From NCBI RefSeq assembly GCF_029910215.1, contig NZ_CP110395.1, positions 496,001 through 560,000 on the forward strand: a DNA stretch of 64,000 nucleotides. The letters run 5' to 3'. A program made the translations under genes and the position numbers. Of this stretch, positions 17,177 through 26,350 are shown one piece after another (position 1 is the first letter of the stretch; the number at the start of each line of letters is the position of its first letter). Origin of the DNA: Paraburkholderia sp. D15 (GTDB lineage: Bacteria > Pseudomonadota > Gammaproteobacteria > Burkholderiales > Burkholderiaceae). Under the pieces are notes generated by a model that was given only the letters and a program-made list of their open reading frames with translations, made no database searches and was not told the DNA's origin.

Positions 17177-17635
17177 TCAAACCTCCACCGACACCCCTCG
17201 CTTCAAACACCGCAACGCAAAGATCGACCGGCTATTCTGAAATCCCGGCAGCCGATAAAGCTTGCGCCGCAAAAACTCCTCGTAGCCCTCGGTGCCGGCC
17301 ACCGCCACCTTGATCAGATAATCGTATTCACCGGATACGAGAAACGCCTCGACCACTTCCGGCAGATCGACCAATGCGTCGCCGAAACGCTCCAGCGTCC
17401 GCTCATCGTGCTTGTCGAGCGTGACTTCGATGATCACGGTATCCGGTATGCCCAGCGCCTTCTGATTCAGCAACGCCGCATAGCCTTCGATCACACCCGC
17501 CTCCTCGAGCGCCCGCACGCGATTCCAGCATGGCGTCGCCGACAGGCCGACGCGCTCGGCAAGCTTCGCATTCGAAAGGCGCCCGTCCTGGCGCAATTCG
17601 CGCAGGATGCGCTGGTCGATGGCATCGAGTGGCAT
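17177..17635 (-). CDS. Lrp/AsnC-family transcriptional regulator
   Basis: The 152-residue protein starts MPLDAIDQRILRELRQDGRL, the classic Lrp/AsnC opening. It has a winged helix-turn-helix (residues about 4-60, LAERVGLSATPCWNRVRALE) and a C-terminal RAM ligand-binding domain ending in SIFALRCLKRGVSV. ATG 17635 is chosen over in-frame ATGs at 17659 and 17716 because it gives the family-typical N-terminus. It is transcribed divergently from the amino acid dehydrogenase gene across about 290 bp, as seen for BkdR-type activators, so it probably regulates that gene in response to branched-chain or aromatic amino acids. Confidence 0.93.
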   Translation of the reverse strand: MPLDAIDQRILRELRQDGRLSNAKLAERVGLSATPCWNRVRALEEAGVIEGYAALLNQKALGIPDTVIIEVTLDKHDERTLERFGDALVDLPEVVEAFLVSGEYDYLIKVAVAGTEGYEEFLRRKLYRLPGFQNSRSIFALRCLKRGVSVEV

Positions 17636-17928
17636 GAGGTTCCTGGAGAGTTGGCGCATTGCACCATCGGCTGGGAGACGAATCGTCTTCGAAATAATAA
17701 TCCGGCAGTCGATCATTCTGCCATGTCAGTCGCATGGCCCGGCAATCAGAACAAATCCCCGAATTTGTCCGCCTAAACTCTTGCGGCTGACCGAGACGCG
17801 TCTCCCGCCTCTCCCTTGCGTCTCGTGTCGACTCCGCATGCGGCCGCGATCCGGCTTGCATCCGGCATCGCGCGCGGCTACCGCCGTGCGCTCCCATTCA
17901 ATCGACCTGCCCACGAGGAAGGACCCAG

Positions 17929-19002
17929 ATGGACCGACTCACGACCACCGCCGCCGGCACGCTGTTCGGCATTCACGGCGAACCCGCGCACGAACGCGTC
18001 GTACTCGCGACCGATGCCGCCACCGGCCTGCAAGCCATCATCGCCGTGTACAGCACCGCGCGCGGCCCCGCGTTCGGCGGCTGCCGCTACTGGCAGTACG
18101 CGTCGGACCACGAGGCCTACAACGACGCGCTGCGTCTGTCGCAAGGCATGGCGTTCAAGAATGCGCTCGCCGATCTGCCGTTCGGCGGCGGCAAGGCGGT
18201 GATCCTGCGCCAGCCGCACACGCTCGACCGTACCGCGATGTTCAAGGCGTTCGGCCGGCTGGTGCAATCGCTCGACGGCATCTACCTGACCGCCGAGGAT
18301 GTCGGCACCACCGCCGACGACATGCGCGCGGTCCAGAGCGAAACGCGTTACGTGAGCGGCATTCCGCGCTCGGGCGACGTCTACGGCGGCAACCCGTCGC
18401 CGCGTACCGCATACGGCGTGTTCATCGGCCTGCAGGCGGCGGTCGACGCCGCGCTGGGCCGCAAGTCGCTCGACGGCGTGTCGGTCGCGCTCCAGGGGCT
18501 CGGCTCGGTGGGCTGGGATCTGTGCGAGCGTCTGCATCAGGCGGGCGCGCAGTTGATCGTGTCCGACATCGACGCCGCGAAAACCGCGCGCGCCGCCGAG
18601 TTGTTCAATGCGCGCGTGGTCGACATCGCGCTGATCGCCGGCGTCGAGGCGGATGTGTTCGCCCCGTGCGCGCTGGGCGGTTCGATCACCGCTGAAGTGG
18701 CCGAGCATTGCCGCTTCAAGGTGATCGCGGGCGGCGCGAACAATCAGCTGATGTCGCTCGCCGAAGGCGACGCGCTGCATCGGCGCGGCATTTTCTACGC
18801 GCCGGACTTCCTCGTGAACGCGGGCGGCATCATCAGCTGCGTGCGCGAATATCTGGGATCGGCGGAAGAAGCGTCGGTGCTGGCCGAAGTCGCGCAGATC
18901 GGTCCGCGCGTGTTCGACCTCGCCGAACGCGTGAATGCGACCGGCGTCGCGCCCGCGCGCGCGGCCGTGGCGTGGGCGCGGGAGAAGATGATCGCGGAGT
19001 GA
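17929..19002 (+). CDS. Leu/Phe/Val dehydrogenase (Glu dehydrogenase superfamily)
   Basis: The 357-residue protein has the catalytic N-terminal domain with ARGPAFGGCRYW and ADLPFGGGKAV (the GGGK lysine contacts the substrate) and a Rossmann domain with the VALQGLGSVGWDLCE dinucleotide motif. It oxidatively deaminates branched-chain or aromatic L-amino acids to 2-oxo acids using NAD+, the first step of their catabolism. Length and motifs fit leucine or phenylalanine dehydrogenases; specificity cannot be read by eye. The divergent Lrp-type regulator supports an amino acid catabolic role. Its stop codon abuts that of the convergent DUF4239-like gene with no gap. Confidence 0.92.
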   Translation: MDRLTTTAAGTLFGIHGEPAHERVVLATDAATGLQAIIAVYSTARGPAFGGCRYWQYASDHEAYNDALRLSQGMAFKNALADLPFGGGKAVILRQPHTLDRTAMFKAFGRLVQSLDGIYLTAEDVGTTADDMRAVQSETRYVSGIPRSGDVYGGNPSPRTAYGVFIGLQAAVDAALGRKSLDGVSVALQGLGSVGWDLCERLHQAGAQLIVSDIDAAKTARAAELFNARVVDIALIAGVEADVFAPCALGGSITAEVAEHCRFKVIAGGANNQLMSLAEGDALHRRGIFYAPDFLVNAGGIISCVREYLGSAEEASVLAEVAQIGPRVFDLAERVNATGVAPARAAVAWAREKMIAE

Positions 19003-19806
19003 TTACCGGTTCAGGTGCGTGAGCGCATCGCGCATCGGCTGACTGGACACGACGATCGGCCCGGTGAACGGCGTGTCCAGATCGACGATCACATAGACCG
19101 CGGACGCGATCGACACCGCGCCCAGGCAGATCGTCACGATGGTCAGCGCGTTGCGCGGCGCGATCAGGCCGAAGCTCAGAAAGATCACGCACAGCCAGAA
19201 GGTCAGCGTCGTGAAAAATAGCTGCGAGATCGAGCTGTGCGCTTCCTCGATCAGTTTCCAGCGCGCGTCGACAATACGCCGGTATTGCGTGAGGCTGTCG
19301 TCGAGCGCGCGTTGCTGCAGCGGATCGCGCGCACGCAGTTGCCGCAGATTGCGCCCGACCGCGGTCAGCATGTCGCCCAGCCGTACATTCTCCAGACTCT
19401 GCGAATTGTCCTGACTGCCGACATCCTTCGGATAGTAATCGCCGGCGGGCGCCCGCTCGCCGGTCCAGGTCGAGGCGATCGCGGCCGCCGTGTATTGACG
19501 CAGCAGCAAGCGCGCCGGCGCCGTTTCCTGCCCGTATTCGCGCAAGGTCGTGTCGAGTTCGATCAGATCGGCCGCATAGGCGCGCATGTCGTTCGAGGTC
19601 GTGTCGAAGCTCGCCTTCGCCGACGCCGTCATCAGACCCAGCACCAGCGCGGCGAACGTCACCAGCATGCCGATCACCAACTGGATCAACTGCACGGTTT
19701 CGTGCGCCCGATGCGCCTCATGCAGCAGCGGCCGCACCCACAGGCCGACACTGGTCGTCGCGAGCAACAAGCAGAAGACCAGCACGGACGAGCCTATCTC
19801 CACCAT
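19003..19806 (-). CDS. DUF4239-like membrane protein
   Basis: The 267-residue product has two N-terminal transmembrane segments (about residues 5-25 and 45-65: VLVFCLLLATTSVGLWV and QLVIGMLVTFAALVLGLMTA), a soluble middle, and two C-terminal segments (FWLCVIFLSFGLIAP and NALTIVTICLGAVSIAS). This is the layout of the bestrophin-like DUF4239 family, whose function is not established. The start MVEIGSSVLVF (19806) is chosen because upstream in-frame residues are hydrophilic and arginine-rich and a GGAG-like site precedes it. It is convergent with, and directly abuts, the amino acid dehydrogenase gene. Confidence 0.8.
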   Translation of the reverse strand: MVEIGSSVLVFCLLLATTSVGLWVRPLLHEAHRAHETVQLIQLVIGMLVTFAALVLGLMTASAKASFDTTSNDMRAYAADLIELDTTLREYGQETAPARLLLRQYTAAAIASTWTGERAPAGDYYPKDVGSQDNSQSLENVRLGDMLTAVGRNLRQLRARDPLQQRALDDSLTQYRRIVDARWKLIEEAHSSISQLFFTTLTFWLCVIFLSFGLIAPRNALTIVTICLGAVSIASAVYVIVDLDTPFTGPIVVSSQPMRDALTHLNR

Positions 19807-20043
19807 GGCAATGCTCCGTCGAATCTCACCCCGCCACTCTCCCTCAACCGCGACGCGGCGAACAGCCGGGTAGTCCCGCAACCATAAAGTTTTTTGTAAA
19901 CCGGCCGTAGTCCTTTTCTGTGGCATTCGCTTAAATTTTGATAATAGTTGTTGCGGACCTGGCCGGACGAGCTTGGGCGCAGCACGCGTGGCCGAAGCGC
20001 AGCACTGAACAGTCGGTCAGGCAGCCCAATGGAGACCCGCCCG

Positions 20044-21720
20044 ATGCTAAAGAATCTGTCGATTCGCACCTGCCTTACCCTGATGATCGTGTTGTTCGGC
20101 GTCGTGCTGCTGGCCGGCGCCGCCGCCGGTTTGCTGTCGCTGCGCTCGAGCAACGCGTCGCTGCAGCAGATGTACACGGTGGACACGCCGGCCGTCGCCG
20201 ATCTCGAAGGCAGCGCTGGGCAGTTGCTGCGTCTGCGGCTCGCGCTGGCGACGTACGCGTCGCTGGTCGATCTGAACGACCAGGACGGCGCGAACGCGGT
20301 GCTCAAGCGCTTCGATCAGTATCAGAAAGCCTCCAACGACCGGCTTGCCCACTATGTGAGCCGCGCCAGCACCGACGCCGACGAACAGCGGCTGATCAAG
20401 GACATGCTGGACAAGCGCGATACCTTCCTGCACGACGGTGTCGAGCCGGCGCTCGCCGCGCTCAAGGGTGGCGACAAGACCGCCTTCCAGCAATTGCAGG
20501 CGCACAAGCTGCCGACGCTCTACAGCAACTTTGAAAAGTCGATGCTCACGCTAGAACAACTGCAGCTCGACCACGGCGCGCAGCGCTATCAGGATGCGCA
20601 GAATCTGTTCTACGCGATCTGTATCGTGGTGGCGGTCGGCATCGGTGTGTCGCTGCTGTTCTCGCTGATCGGCCGGGCGGTGCTGGTGCGCGCGATCGTC
20701 AATCCGGTCGACGCGACCATCGCGCAATTCCAGCGCATCGCGGACGGCGATCTGACGAGCCGCATCGACGTGACCAGCAACAACGAAATGGGCCGTCTCG
20801 CGGCGGCGCTGCGCAAGATGCAGGATTCGCTGATCGCGACTGTCAATTCGGTGCGTCAGGGCACCGAGGCGATCGATACCGGCGTCAGCGAAATTGCCGC
20901 CGGCAACACCGATCTGTCGCAACGGACCGAGGAACAGGCCGCGTCGCTGGAAGAAACGGCGGCGAGCATCGAGCAGTTGACCTCCACCGTCAAGCAGACC
21001 GCCGACAATGCGAAGCAGGCCAGTTCGCTCGCGCAGGGCGCATCGACGCTGGCCGCGCAGGGCGGCGACCTCACCGAGCAGGTGGTGGGCACGATGCACG
21101 GCATCGTCGACGACTCGCGGCGGATCGCGGACATTGTCGGCGTGATCGAAGGGATCGCGTTCCAAACCAATATTCTCGCGCTGAACGCCGCCGTCGAAGC
21201 GGCGCGCGCCGGCGAACAGGGACGTGGTTTCGCGGTGGTGGCGAGCGAAGTGCGCTCGCTCGCGCAACGCAGCGCGGCGGCCGCCAAGGAGATCAAGGGC
21301 TTGATCGATGCATCGACGGCGCGCGTGGAGGCCGGCTCGCAACTGGTCGAGCGTTCGGGTTCGACCATGAGCGAAATCGTCGAATCGATTTCCCGCGTGA
21401 GTTCGATCATGAGCGAGATCGCGTCGGCGGCGCTCGAACAGAGCACCGGCATCGATCAGGTCAATCTCGCGGTCGCGCAGATGGACGAGGTCACGCAGCA
21501 GAACGCCGCGCTGGTCGAGCAGGCGGCCGCGGCGGCGGGTTCGCTGGAAGAGCAGGCACGCAAGCTGACCTCGGCGGTTGCGGTGTTCCGCACGAGCGGC
21601 GGGGCGGGCGGGTTGGGTGGATCGGGCGCTGCGCTTTCTTCGTTCGCGCGATCCGCTGCACGTCATGGCGAGCCGGTCGCATCGGCGGCAAGCGGGAGAG
21701 AAGCGCTCGCCGCCGGCTGA
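20044..21720 (+). CDS. Methyl-accepting chemotaxis protein
   Basis: The 558-residue protein has an N-terminal transmembrane helix (residues about 10-32), a periplasmic four-helix-bundle-like sensor domain, a second transmembrane helix ([20 protein letters not shown], near residue 195), a HAMP linker, and a long signalling coiled coil with the invariant hairpin tip [20 protein letters not shown]. The methylation helices are Glu/Gln/Ala-rich. It transmits ligand binding to CheA/CheW at the cell pole. The start ATG 20044 has a GGAG about nine bases upstream; ATG 20029 is an alternative. No che genes are adjacent, so it is an orphan receptor here. Confidence 0.95.
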   Translation: MLKNLSIRTCLTLMIVLFGVVLLAGAAAGLLSLRSSNASLQQMYTVDTPAVADLEGSAGQLLRLRLALATYASLVDLNDQDGANAVLKRFDQYQKASNDRLAHYVSRASTDADEQRLIKDMLDKRDTFLHDGVEPALAALKGGDKTAFQQLQAHKLPTLYSNFEKSMLTLEQLQLDHGAQRYQDAQNLFYAICIVVAVGIGVSLLFSLIGRAVLVRAIVNPVDATIAQFQRIADGDLTSRIDVTSNNEMGRLAAALRKMQDSLIATVNSVRQGTEAIDTGVSEIAAGNTDLSQRTEEQAASLEETAASIEQLTSTVKQTADNAKQASSLAQGASTLAAQGGDLTEQVVGTMHGIVDDSRRIADIVGVIEGIAFQTNILALNAAVEAARAGEQGRGFAVVASEVRSLAQRSAAAAKEIKGLIDASTARVEAGSQLVERSGSTMSEIVESISRVSSIMSEIASAALEQSTGIDQVNLAVAQMDEVTQQNAALVEQAAAAAGSLEEQARKLTSAVAVFRTSGGAGGLGGSGAALSSFARSAARHGEPVASAASGREALAAG

Positions 21721-21737
21721 AACCGGGCCCACGACGG

Positions 21738-22547
21738 TTACTGCATCGTCGCGTAATACTTCGCGACGCCGTCGATTTCCTGCGGCGTCATTTGACGCGC
21801 GACGTTGCGCATCTGTTCGTTGATGTCGTTGTGACGCGCGCCAGAAGCAAAAGCCTGCAACTGTGTCACGAGATAAACCGACGACTGTCCGCCCAGCCAC
21901 GGCGCCGCGCCCTTGCGATCCAGCTGGCCGTGACACGCCGCGCACGGCGCGATATTGCGCTGCGGATCGCCTTGCATCGCAAGCTTCACCGCATTCGCGT
22001 CCGGCTGACTGCCGGGCGGCATCAGTTCCGCCGCGGGCGGCTTCGGCAGCGACGCGTAGTACGCGGCCAGATCGTGCAGATCGCGCTCGCTGCGTGACGC
22101 GATGATCGCCTGCATCACCGCGCTCTGGCGCATGCCGGTCTGGAAGTCGCGCAACTCCTTGTAGACCACTTCCGCGTATTGCCCGGACAAAGCCGGCGCC
22201 GTGACCTGGGCTGGACCCTGCACGCCGTGGCACATCGAACAGTTCTGCGTCGCGATGGTCGCGCCGCGGCCGATCGAATCCGCGTCGGCCTTCGCGCGCC
22301 GCAGCGGCGGCAACACGACCACCTCGCTTGGCGCCGGACCGGCAATATTCGGGCCGGCATACCAGCTCGATGGCGCACCGGCCGCGCTGCAGATCGTCGC
22401 CCACAAGCTGCGGTCGCCGAACGCATTGCTCGCCGACGGCAGCCAGATAAAGCCGATCAGAATGCTCACGGCGGCGATCGCGAGCGTCCCGCCCACGCTC
22501 AGCGTGAACCACGGGTTGCGCAAGCTGAAGACGCGTTCCTGATTCAT
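21738..22547 (-). CDS. Membrane-anchored diheme cytochrome c (c4-like), oxidase operon
   Basis: The 269-residue protein begins with a short cytoplasmic lead and one transmembrane helix (FTLSVGGTLAIAAVSILIGF), then two cytochrome c domains, each with a CxxCH heme site (CSMCHG and CAACHG) and downstream methionine candidates as axial ligands. It probably feeds electrons to the terminal oxidase or forms an integral subunit of it. Its ATG overlaps the subunit I stop by four bases (ATGA), so it is the last gene of the oxidase operon. It converges with the chemoreceptor gene 17 bases away. Confidence 0.9.
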   Translation of the reverse strand: MNQERVFSLRNPWFTLSVGGTLAIAAVSILIGFIWLPSASNAFGDRSLWATICSAAGAPSSWYAGPNIAGPAPSEVVVLPPLRRAKADADSIGRGATIATQNCSMCHGVQGPAQVTAPALSGQYAEVVYKELRDFQTGMRQSAVMQAIIASRSERDLHDLAAYYASLPKPPAAELMPPGSQPDANAVKLAMQGDPQRNIAPCAACHGQLDRKGAAPWLGGQSSVYLVTQLQAFASGARHNDINEQMRNVARQMTPQEIDGVAKYYATMQ

Positions 22548-24178
22548 CGCTGCGCTCCGACGATGACAGCCGGCACCGACGTCTGCGGCAACTTCAGCAA
22601 TTGCACGATCGGCACGCTGTAGTTGACGACCGTGAGGCCGATCATCAACGCGACCCACAAACCGAAGCTGTTGAGCGCGGCGGGCACGCGCTCGACCGGA
22701 TGAACGGCGCTCGCGAACCGGAACGCCTGCGGTGCCTGCTGCTGCACCGAAGCGCCGAACTGCGACTTTGCAAGGATGTAGATGAACAGCACGCCGGACA
22801 CGACGAGAATCAGCCCGCCCACCGCCGACATGCCGACCCAGAACGCCTGCCCCTGCATGCCGGCCATGTTGTAGTCGTAGTAGGCCATGCGGCGCGGCGC
22901 ACCGAGCAGGCCGACGTAGTGCCACGGCAGCGTGACCACCATCATGCCGACGAACCACAGCCACAATTGCGTGCGCACCAGTTTCGCGGAGACGATCGCG
23001 CGGCCGGTCAACTGCGGCCACAGCTCGTAGGCAATCGCGAAGTACATGATGACGATCGCGCCGCCGAAGATCAGGTGGAAGTGCCCGGTCACCCACTGCG
23101 TGTTGTGCACCGTCGAGTTCAGCTGATAGCTCATGTTGATCAGGCCGCCCGCCCCGCCGAGCCCCAGCATCACGAACGAAAACGCGATCACCAGCATCAT
23201 CGGGTTCTGCCACGGCAACGCGGTGAGCCAGCCGAACGCGCCCTTGCCGCCGCGCAGACGCCCGGCGATTTCCACCGACGCGCAAATCGTGAACACCGTC
23301 AGCAGCGTCGGCACCGACACCATGCCGGTGAACACCGCATGCAGGAACTTGAAGCCCGAGCCGACCTGCGGATCGGCGAACAGATGGTGAATGCCGATCG
23401 GCATCGCGAACACGAGGAACAGGATGAAGGACACGCGTGCCATCGCATCGCTGTAGAGCCGTCCGCCGATCGCGCGCGGCACCAGCGTGTAGTACGCGAT
23501 ATATGCCGGAATCAGCCAGAAGTAGACGATCGCGTGCAGTGTCCACGAGAACAGGATGCGCGACAGGCCCGCATCGATCGTATTCGTGAGGCCGAACGCG
23601 ACCGGCAGGATCTGGAACAGGATTTCGAGCGCCGCGCCGATGGCGGTCCAGGCCCACAGATACGCGCCCGCCACGTTGGCGAACATCGCGAGCGGAATCG
23701 GCTTGCCCGGATTCGCGCGCTTCCAGATGCGCAGATTGATGTGCATCAGCGCGACCCAGATCCACGAGCCGACCACCACCAGCACCACGCCCAGATAGTA
23801 GAAGGGACTGCCGATCATCGGCGGATAGAAGGTGTAGAGCACCGAGGCCTGGCCGAGCGCGACCGGCACCATCGCCATCACCGCGCCGACCGCGAGCATG
23901 ACGAACGCGGCCCATGCCCACTTGAGTCCGGCGAGGCGCTGCGCGAGCGCGAGTTCGACGATCGCGTAGCCGAAGCCCATCGAGATCAGCGTCGGCAGCA
24001 CGTAGGCCATTACCGAACCATGCGCGGTCACCGAGCGGTAGTAAAGCTCCGGGTCGCCGACCCACGGCAGCAGCGGACTGCGCACCAGCATCTGCCACGC
24101 GCCGAGAAAGAGCGCGATCAGAAACGCGATGAAGGCGAGCCAGAAATGGGCGAGAACGAGTCGCTTAGCGTGAAACAC
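22544..24178 (-). CDS. Cytochrome c oxidase subunit I, ba3-type (B family)
   Basis: This 544-residue polytopic protein carries the heme-copper oxidase ligands: a helix II histidine in SVTAHGSVMAYVLPT, the CuB histidine/tyrosine helix SWTLHAIVYFWLIPAYIAYY, the paired histidines in MPIGIHHLF, and the helix X histidines in WVTGHFHLIFGG. The sequence resembles the B-type (ba3) rather than the aa3 family, with no D-channel motif that I can see. It reduces O2 to water at the inner membrane and pumps protons. It overlaps the subunit II gene by 14 bases upstream and the cytochrome c gene by four bases downstream. Confidence 0.92.
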   Translation of the reverse strand: MFHAKRLVLAHFWLAFIAFLIALFLGAWQMLVRSPLLPWVGDPELYYRSVTAHGSVMAYVLPTLISMGFGYAIVELALAQRLAGLKWAWAAFVMLAVGAVMAMVPVALGQASVLYTFYPPMIGSPFYYLGVVLVVVGSWIWVALMHINLRIWKRANPGKPIPLAMFANVAGAYLWAWTAIGAALEILFQILPVAFGLTNTIDAGLSRILFSWTLHAIVYFWLIPAYIAYYTLVPRAIGGRLYSDAMARVSFILFLVFAMPIGIHHLFADPQVGSGFKFLHAVFTGMVSVPTLLTVFTICASVEIAGRLRGGKGAFGWLTALPWQNPMMLVIAFSFVMLGLGGAGGLINMSYQLNSTVHNTQWVTGHFHLIFGGAIVIMYFAIAYELWPQLTGRAIVSAKLVRTQLWLWFVGMMVVTLPWHYVGLLGAPRRMAYYDYNMAGMQGQAFWVGMSAVGGLILVVSGVLFIYILAKSQFGASVQQQAPQAFRFASAVHPVERVPAALNSFGLWVALMIGLTVVNYSVPIVQLLKLPQTSVPAVIVGAQR

Positions 24179-24737
24179 AGCTCAGCCTCCGGGATTGTCG
24201 GGCTTGCGCGAAGAAGGCGGCTTTGTCGATCACCTTGACGTGCGCCCACATGGTTTGATGGCCGAAGCCGCAGAACTCGTGGCACGGCATGGTGTGATCG
24301 GCGGGCGCGTCGAAGCGCGTGTTCAGCGTGGCGACGTAGCCGGGCACGACCATCGTGTTGATGTTGGTATCGGTGACGAGCAGGCCGTGCACGACATCGG
24401 CGCTGGTCGCGCGGATCGTCACCGGCGTGTCGGCGGGCACCAGCAGACATTGCGGCGTGAACGAATACTGCTGCGCGATGAAACGCACCACCACCGAGCC
24501 GTCCGCTTCGACCGCGCTGCCGAGGTTGTCCTCGACGAATTCGCCGGATAGCTGCAGACGCGACGGGTCGATCGTTTCGACGCGCGACGGCGGCATCATC
24601 GCCCAATGCAATCCGGAATAGACGATGACGGCCAGCATCAGCACGATCAGCGCGACCGCGAAAATGGCCCAGCGCCGTTCGGCGCGCAACGCGACGGCGT
24701 GGCCGCCGCCGGGTGAATGACGGGATTCGGTCGACAT
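24165..24737 (-). CDS. Cytochrome c oxidase subunit II (CuA-bearing), ba3-type
   Basis: The 190-residue protein has one transmembrane helix (about residues 23-45, WAIFAVALIVLMLAVIVYS) and a periplasmic cupredoxin domain. The binuclear CuA ligands are clear in MPCHEFCGFGHQTMW (Cys-x3-Cys-x3-His-x2-Met), with a partner histidine in ADVVHGLLV. It accepts electrons from cytochrome c and passes them to heme b of subunit I. A single transmembrane helix is typical of ba3 oxidases. It starts two bases after the stop of the small-subunit gene. Confidence 0.93.
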   Translation of the reverse strand: MSTESRHSPGGGHAVALRAERRWAIFAVALIVLMLAVIVYSGLHWAMMPPSRVETIDPSRLQLSGEFVEDNLGSAVEADGSVVVRFIAQQYSFTPQCLLVPADTPVTIRATSADVVHGLLVTDTNINTMVVPGYVATLNTRFDAPADHTMPCHEFCGFGHQTMWAHVKVIDKAAFFAQARQSRRLSCVSR

Positions 24738-24739
24738 AA

Positions 24740-24916
24740 TCAGTGCACGACGCCGCGCGGTAAAAACACGAAAAAGTAGAAGCCGAACCAGATCGCCATC
24801 ACGATCAGCGTGGCCACGCCGGCGACCGCGATGGCGCCGTGCGGGCCGGCCGCGACGACGCGTTCCACTTCGTCATCCGTGGGCGGCGCGCCGCTGCGGG
24901 TATCGTTCGCTTCCAT
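24740..24916 (-). CDS. Small oxidase subunit, subunit IIa-like (58 aa)
   Basis: This 58-residue frame starts MEANDTRSGAPPTDDEVERV and has one transmembrane helix (about residues 28-52: IAVAGVATLIVMAIWFGFYF) with a short tail ending VVH. It lies exactly between the triheme cytochrome and subunit II genes, with two bases to subunit II and an AGAG-type ribosome site. In the Thermus ba3 oxidase the single-helix subunit IIa fills the space of a missing subunit II helix. The position and topology here suggest the same job; this is inference. Confidence 0.75.
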   Translation of the reverse strand: MEANDTRSGAPPTDDEVERVVAAGPHGAIAVAGVATLIVMAIWFGFYFFVFLPRGVVH

Positions 24917-24952
24917 CGAGAGGTTCTCCAGTCCAGCGGTTCAATGCAGGGT

Positions 24953-26350
24953 TCAATGCAGCGGTGCCTTGCGCAGCTCGTTGATTTCGCGCGAGCTCAC
25001 GGGCTGGCCGTGATTGCCCCACGCCGTGCGGATGTAGGTGACGACGGCGGCGGCATCGGTATCGTTCAGTTCCTGGCCGAACGGCGGCATGCCGTAGGGT
25101 TCGGGATTGCGCGTCGTGCCCGGCGGGAAGCCGCCGTTGAGAACGATCCGGACCGGATTGACGGCCGAGTCCATTTCGATCGACTGGTTGCCGGCGAGCG
25201 GCGGGTAGTGCTGCAACTGGCCCTCGCCCTTTTCGCCGTGGCACAGCGCGCATTTGTCCGCGTAGATCTTCGCGCCGAGTTCGAATACGTGCGTGTTGGT
25301 CGGCGCGGTCGGTCCCGACTTGCGGCCGCTCTTGTCGGGCAGCGTCTTCAGGTAGCCGGCCATCGCCTTGACGTCGTCGTCGTTCAGGTACTGGAGGCTG
25401 TGATAGGTGACTTCGGCCATCGGGCCGTACACCGCGCCGCGATCCGAAATGCCGGCCTGCAGCAGATCGACGATGTCCTTCACGCTCCAGTCGCCGAGGC
25501 CGCCGTCCTTGTTCGACGTCAGCGACGGCGCGTACCAGTTCTGCACCGGAATCAGGCCGCCCGCGAACTGCTCGCTCTGCGACGAGCCGCCGAGCATGTT
25601 GATGCGGCTGTGACACATCGTGCAGTGCCCGAGGCCTTCCACCAGATACGCGCCGCGATTCCATTCGACGGATTTCGTCGGATCGGGCTGATATTCGCCT
25701 TCGCGGAAATACAGCGTGCGCCAGCCGTACAGCAGCTTGCGTTGATTGAACGGGAAGCGCAGCGAGTTCGGGTGATTCGATTCGCGCACCGAAGGCACGC
25801 TCATCAGATACGCGAAGATCGCGTCCGAATCCGCGCGCGTGACCTTGGTGAACTGCGCGATCGGCATCGCGGGATAGATCAGCGTGCCGTCTGGACGGCG
25901 GCCCGTGCGCATCATCTTGAAGAACGCTTCCTGGCTCCAGGTGCCGATGCCGTATTGCACGTCGGGCGTGATGTTCGGCGAGTAGATCGTGCCGAACGGC
26001 GTGTCCATCGCGAGGCCGCCGGCGAACAGCTTGCCGCGCGGCGCGGTGTGGCACGCGACGCAATCGCCGGCACGGGCGAGGTATTCGCCGCGCTTGATGA
26101 GGTCGCTGGATGCGGTGGCTGTTCCGTTGGCGCCCGCGTTCGCGTTTGCGTTTGCGTTTGCGGCGTTTGCGTTCGCGGCGTTTGCGACCGAGCCTGAAGT
26201 TACGGACGACGCATTAGCGGCGGCGCGCGCCTGGGTGACGAGCGAGACAGGTGGCACGCCGGACAGCGACAGACTGCCGGCCACGAGTAAGCCGCCCATC
26301 AGCGTGATCGACGCGCGCCGTTTGAGGAGATCGCGAAGTGTCGGCTTCAT
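24953..26350 (-). CDS. Triheme cytochrome c, oxidase operon
   Basis: The 465-residue exported protein has an N-terminal signal region (MKPTLRDLLKRRASITLMGG... ending near TQARA), then a low-complexity Ala/Asn run (about residues 57-75) encoded by GCGTTT-like repeats on the plus strand, then three cytochrome c domains with CVACH, CTMCH and CALCH heme sites. The architecture resembles the triheme cytochrome subunit of membrane-bound alcohol or gluconate dehydrogenases. It likely carries electrons from periplasmic dehydrogenases to the ba3 oxidase. Its ATG overlaps the stop of the upstream diheme cytochrome by four bases. Confidence 0.9.
   Translation of the reverse strand: MKPTLRDLLKRRASITLMGGLLVAGSLSLSGVPPVSLVTQARAAANASSVTSGSVANAANANAANANANANAGANGTATASSDLIKRGEYLARAGDCVACHTAPRGKLFAGGLAMDTPFGTIYSPNITPDVQYGIGTWSQEAFFKMMRTGRRPDGTLIYPAMPIAQFTKVTRADSDAIFAYLMSVPSVRESNHPNSLRFPFNQRKLLYGWRTLYFREGEYQPDPTKSVEWNRGAYLVEGLGHCTMCHSRINMLGGSSQSEQFAGGLIPVQNWYAPSLTSNKDGGLGDWSVKDIVDLLQAGISDRGAVYGPMAEVTYHSLQYLNDDDVKAMAGYLKTLPDKSGRKSGPTAPTNTHVFELGAKIYADKCALCHGEKGEGQLQHYPPLAGNQSIEMDSAVNPVRIVLNGGFPPGTTRNPEPYGMPPFGQELNDTDAAAVVTYIRTAWGNHGQPVSSREINELRKAPLH

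Noticed and set aside
20551..22512. Minus-strand frame of 653 codons spanning chemoreceptor and cytochrome genes
   Set aside because: It is out of frame with the cytochrome and antisense to the chemoreceptor, with low-complexity Arg-rich composition.
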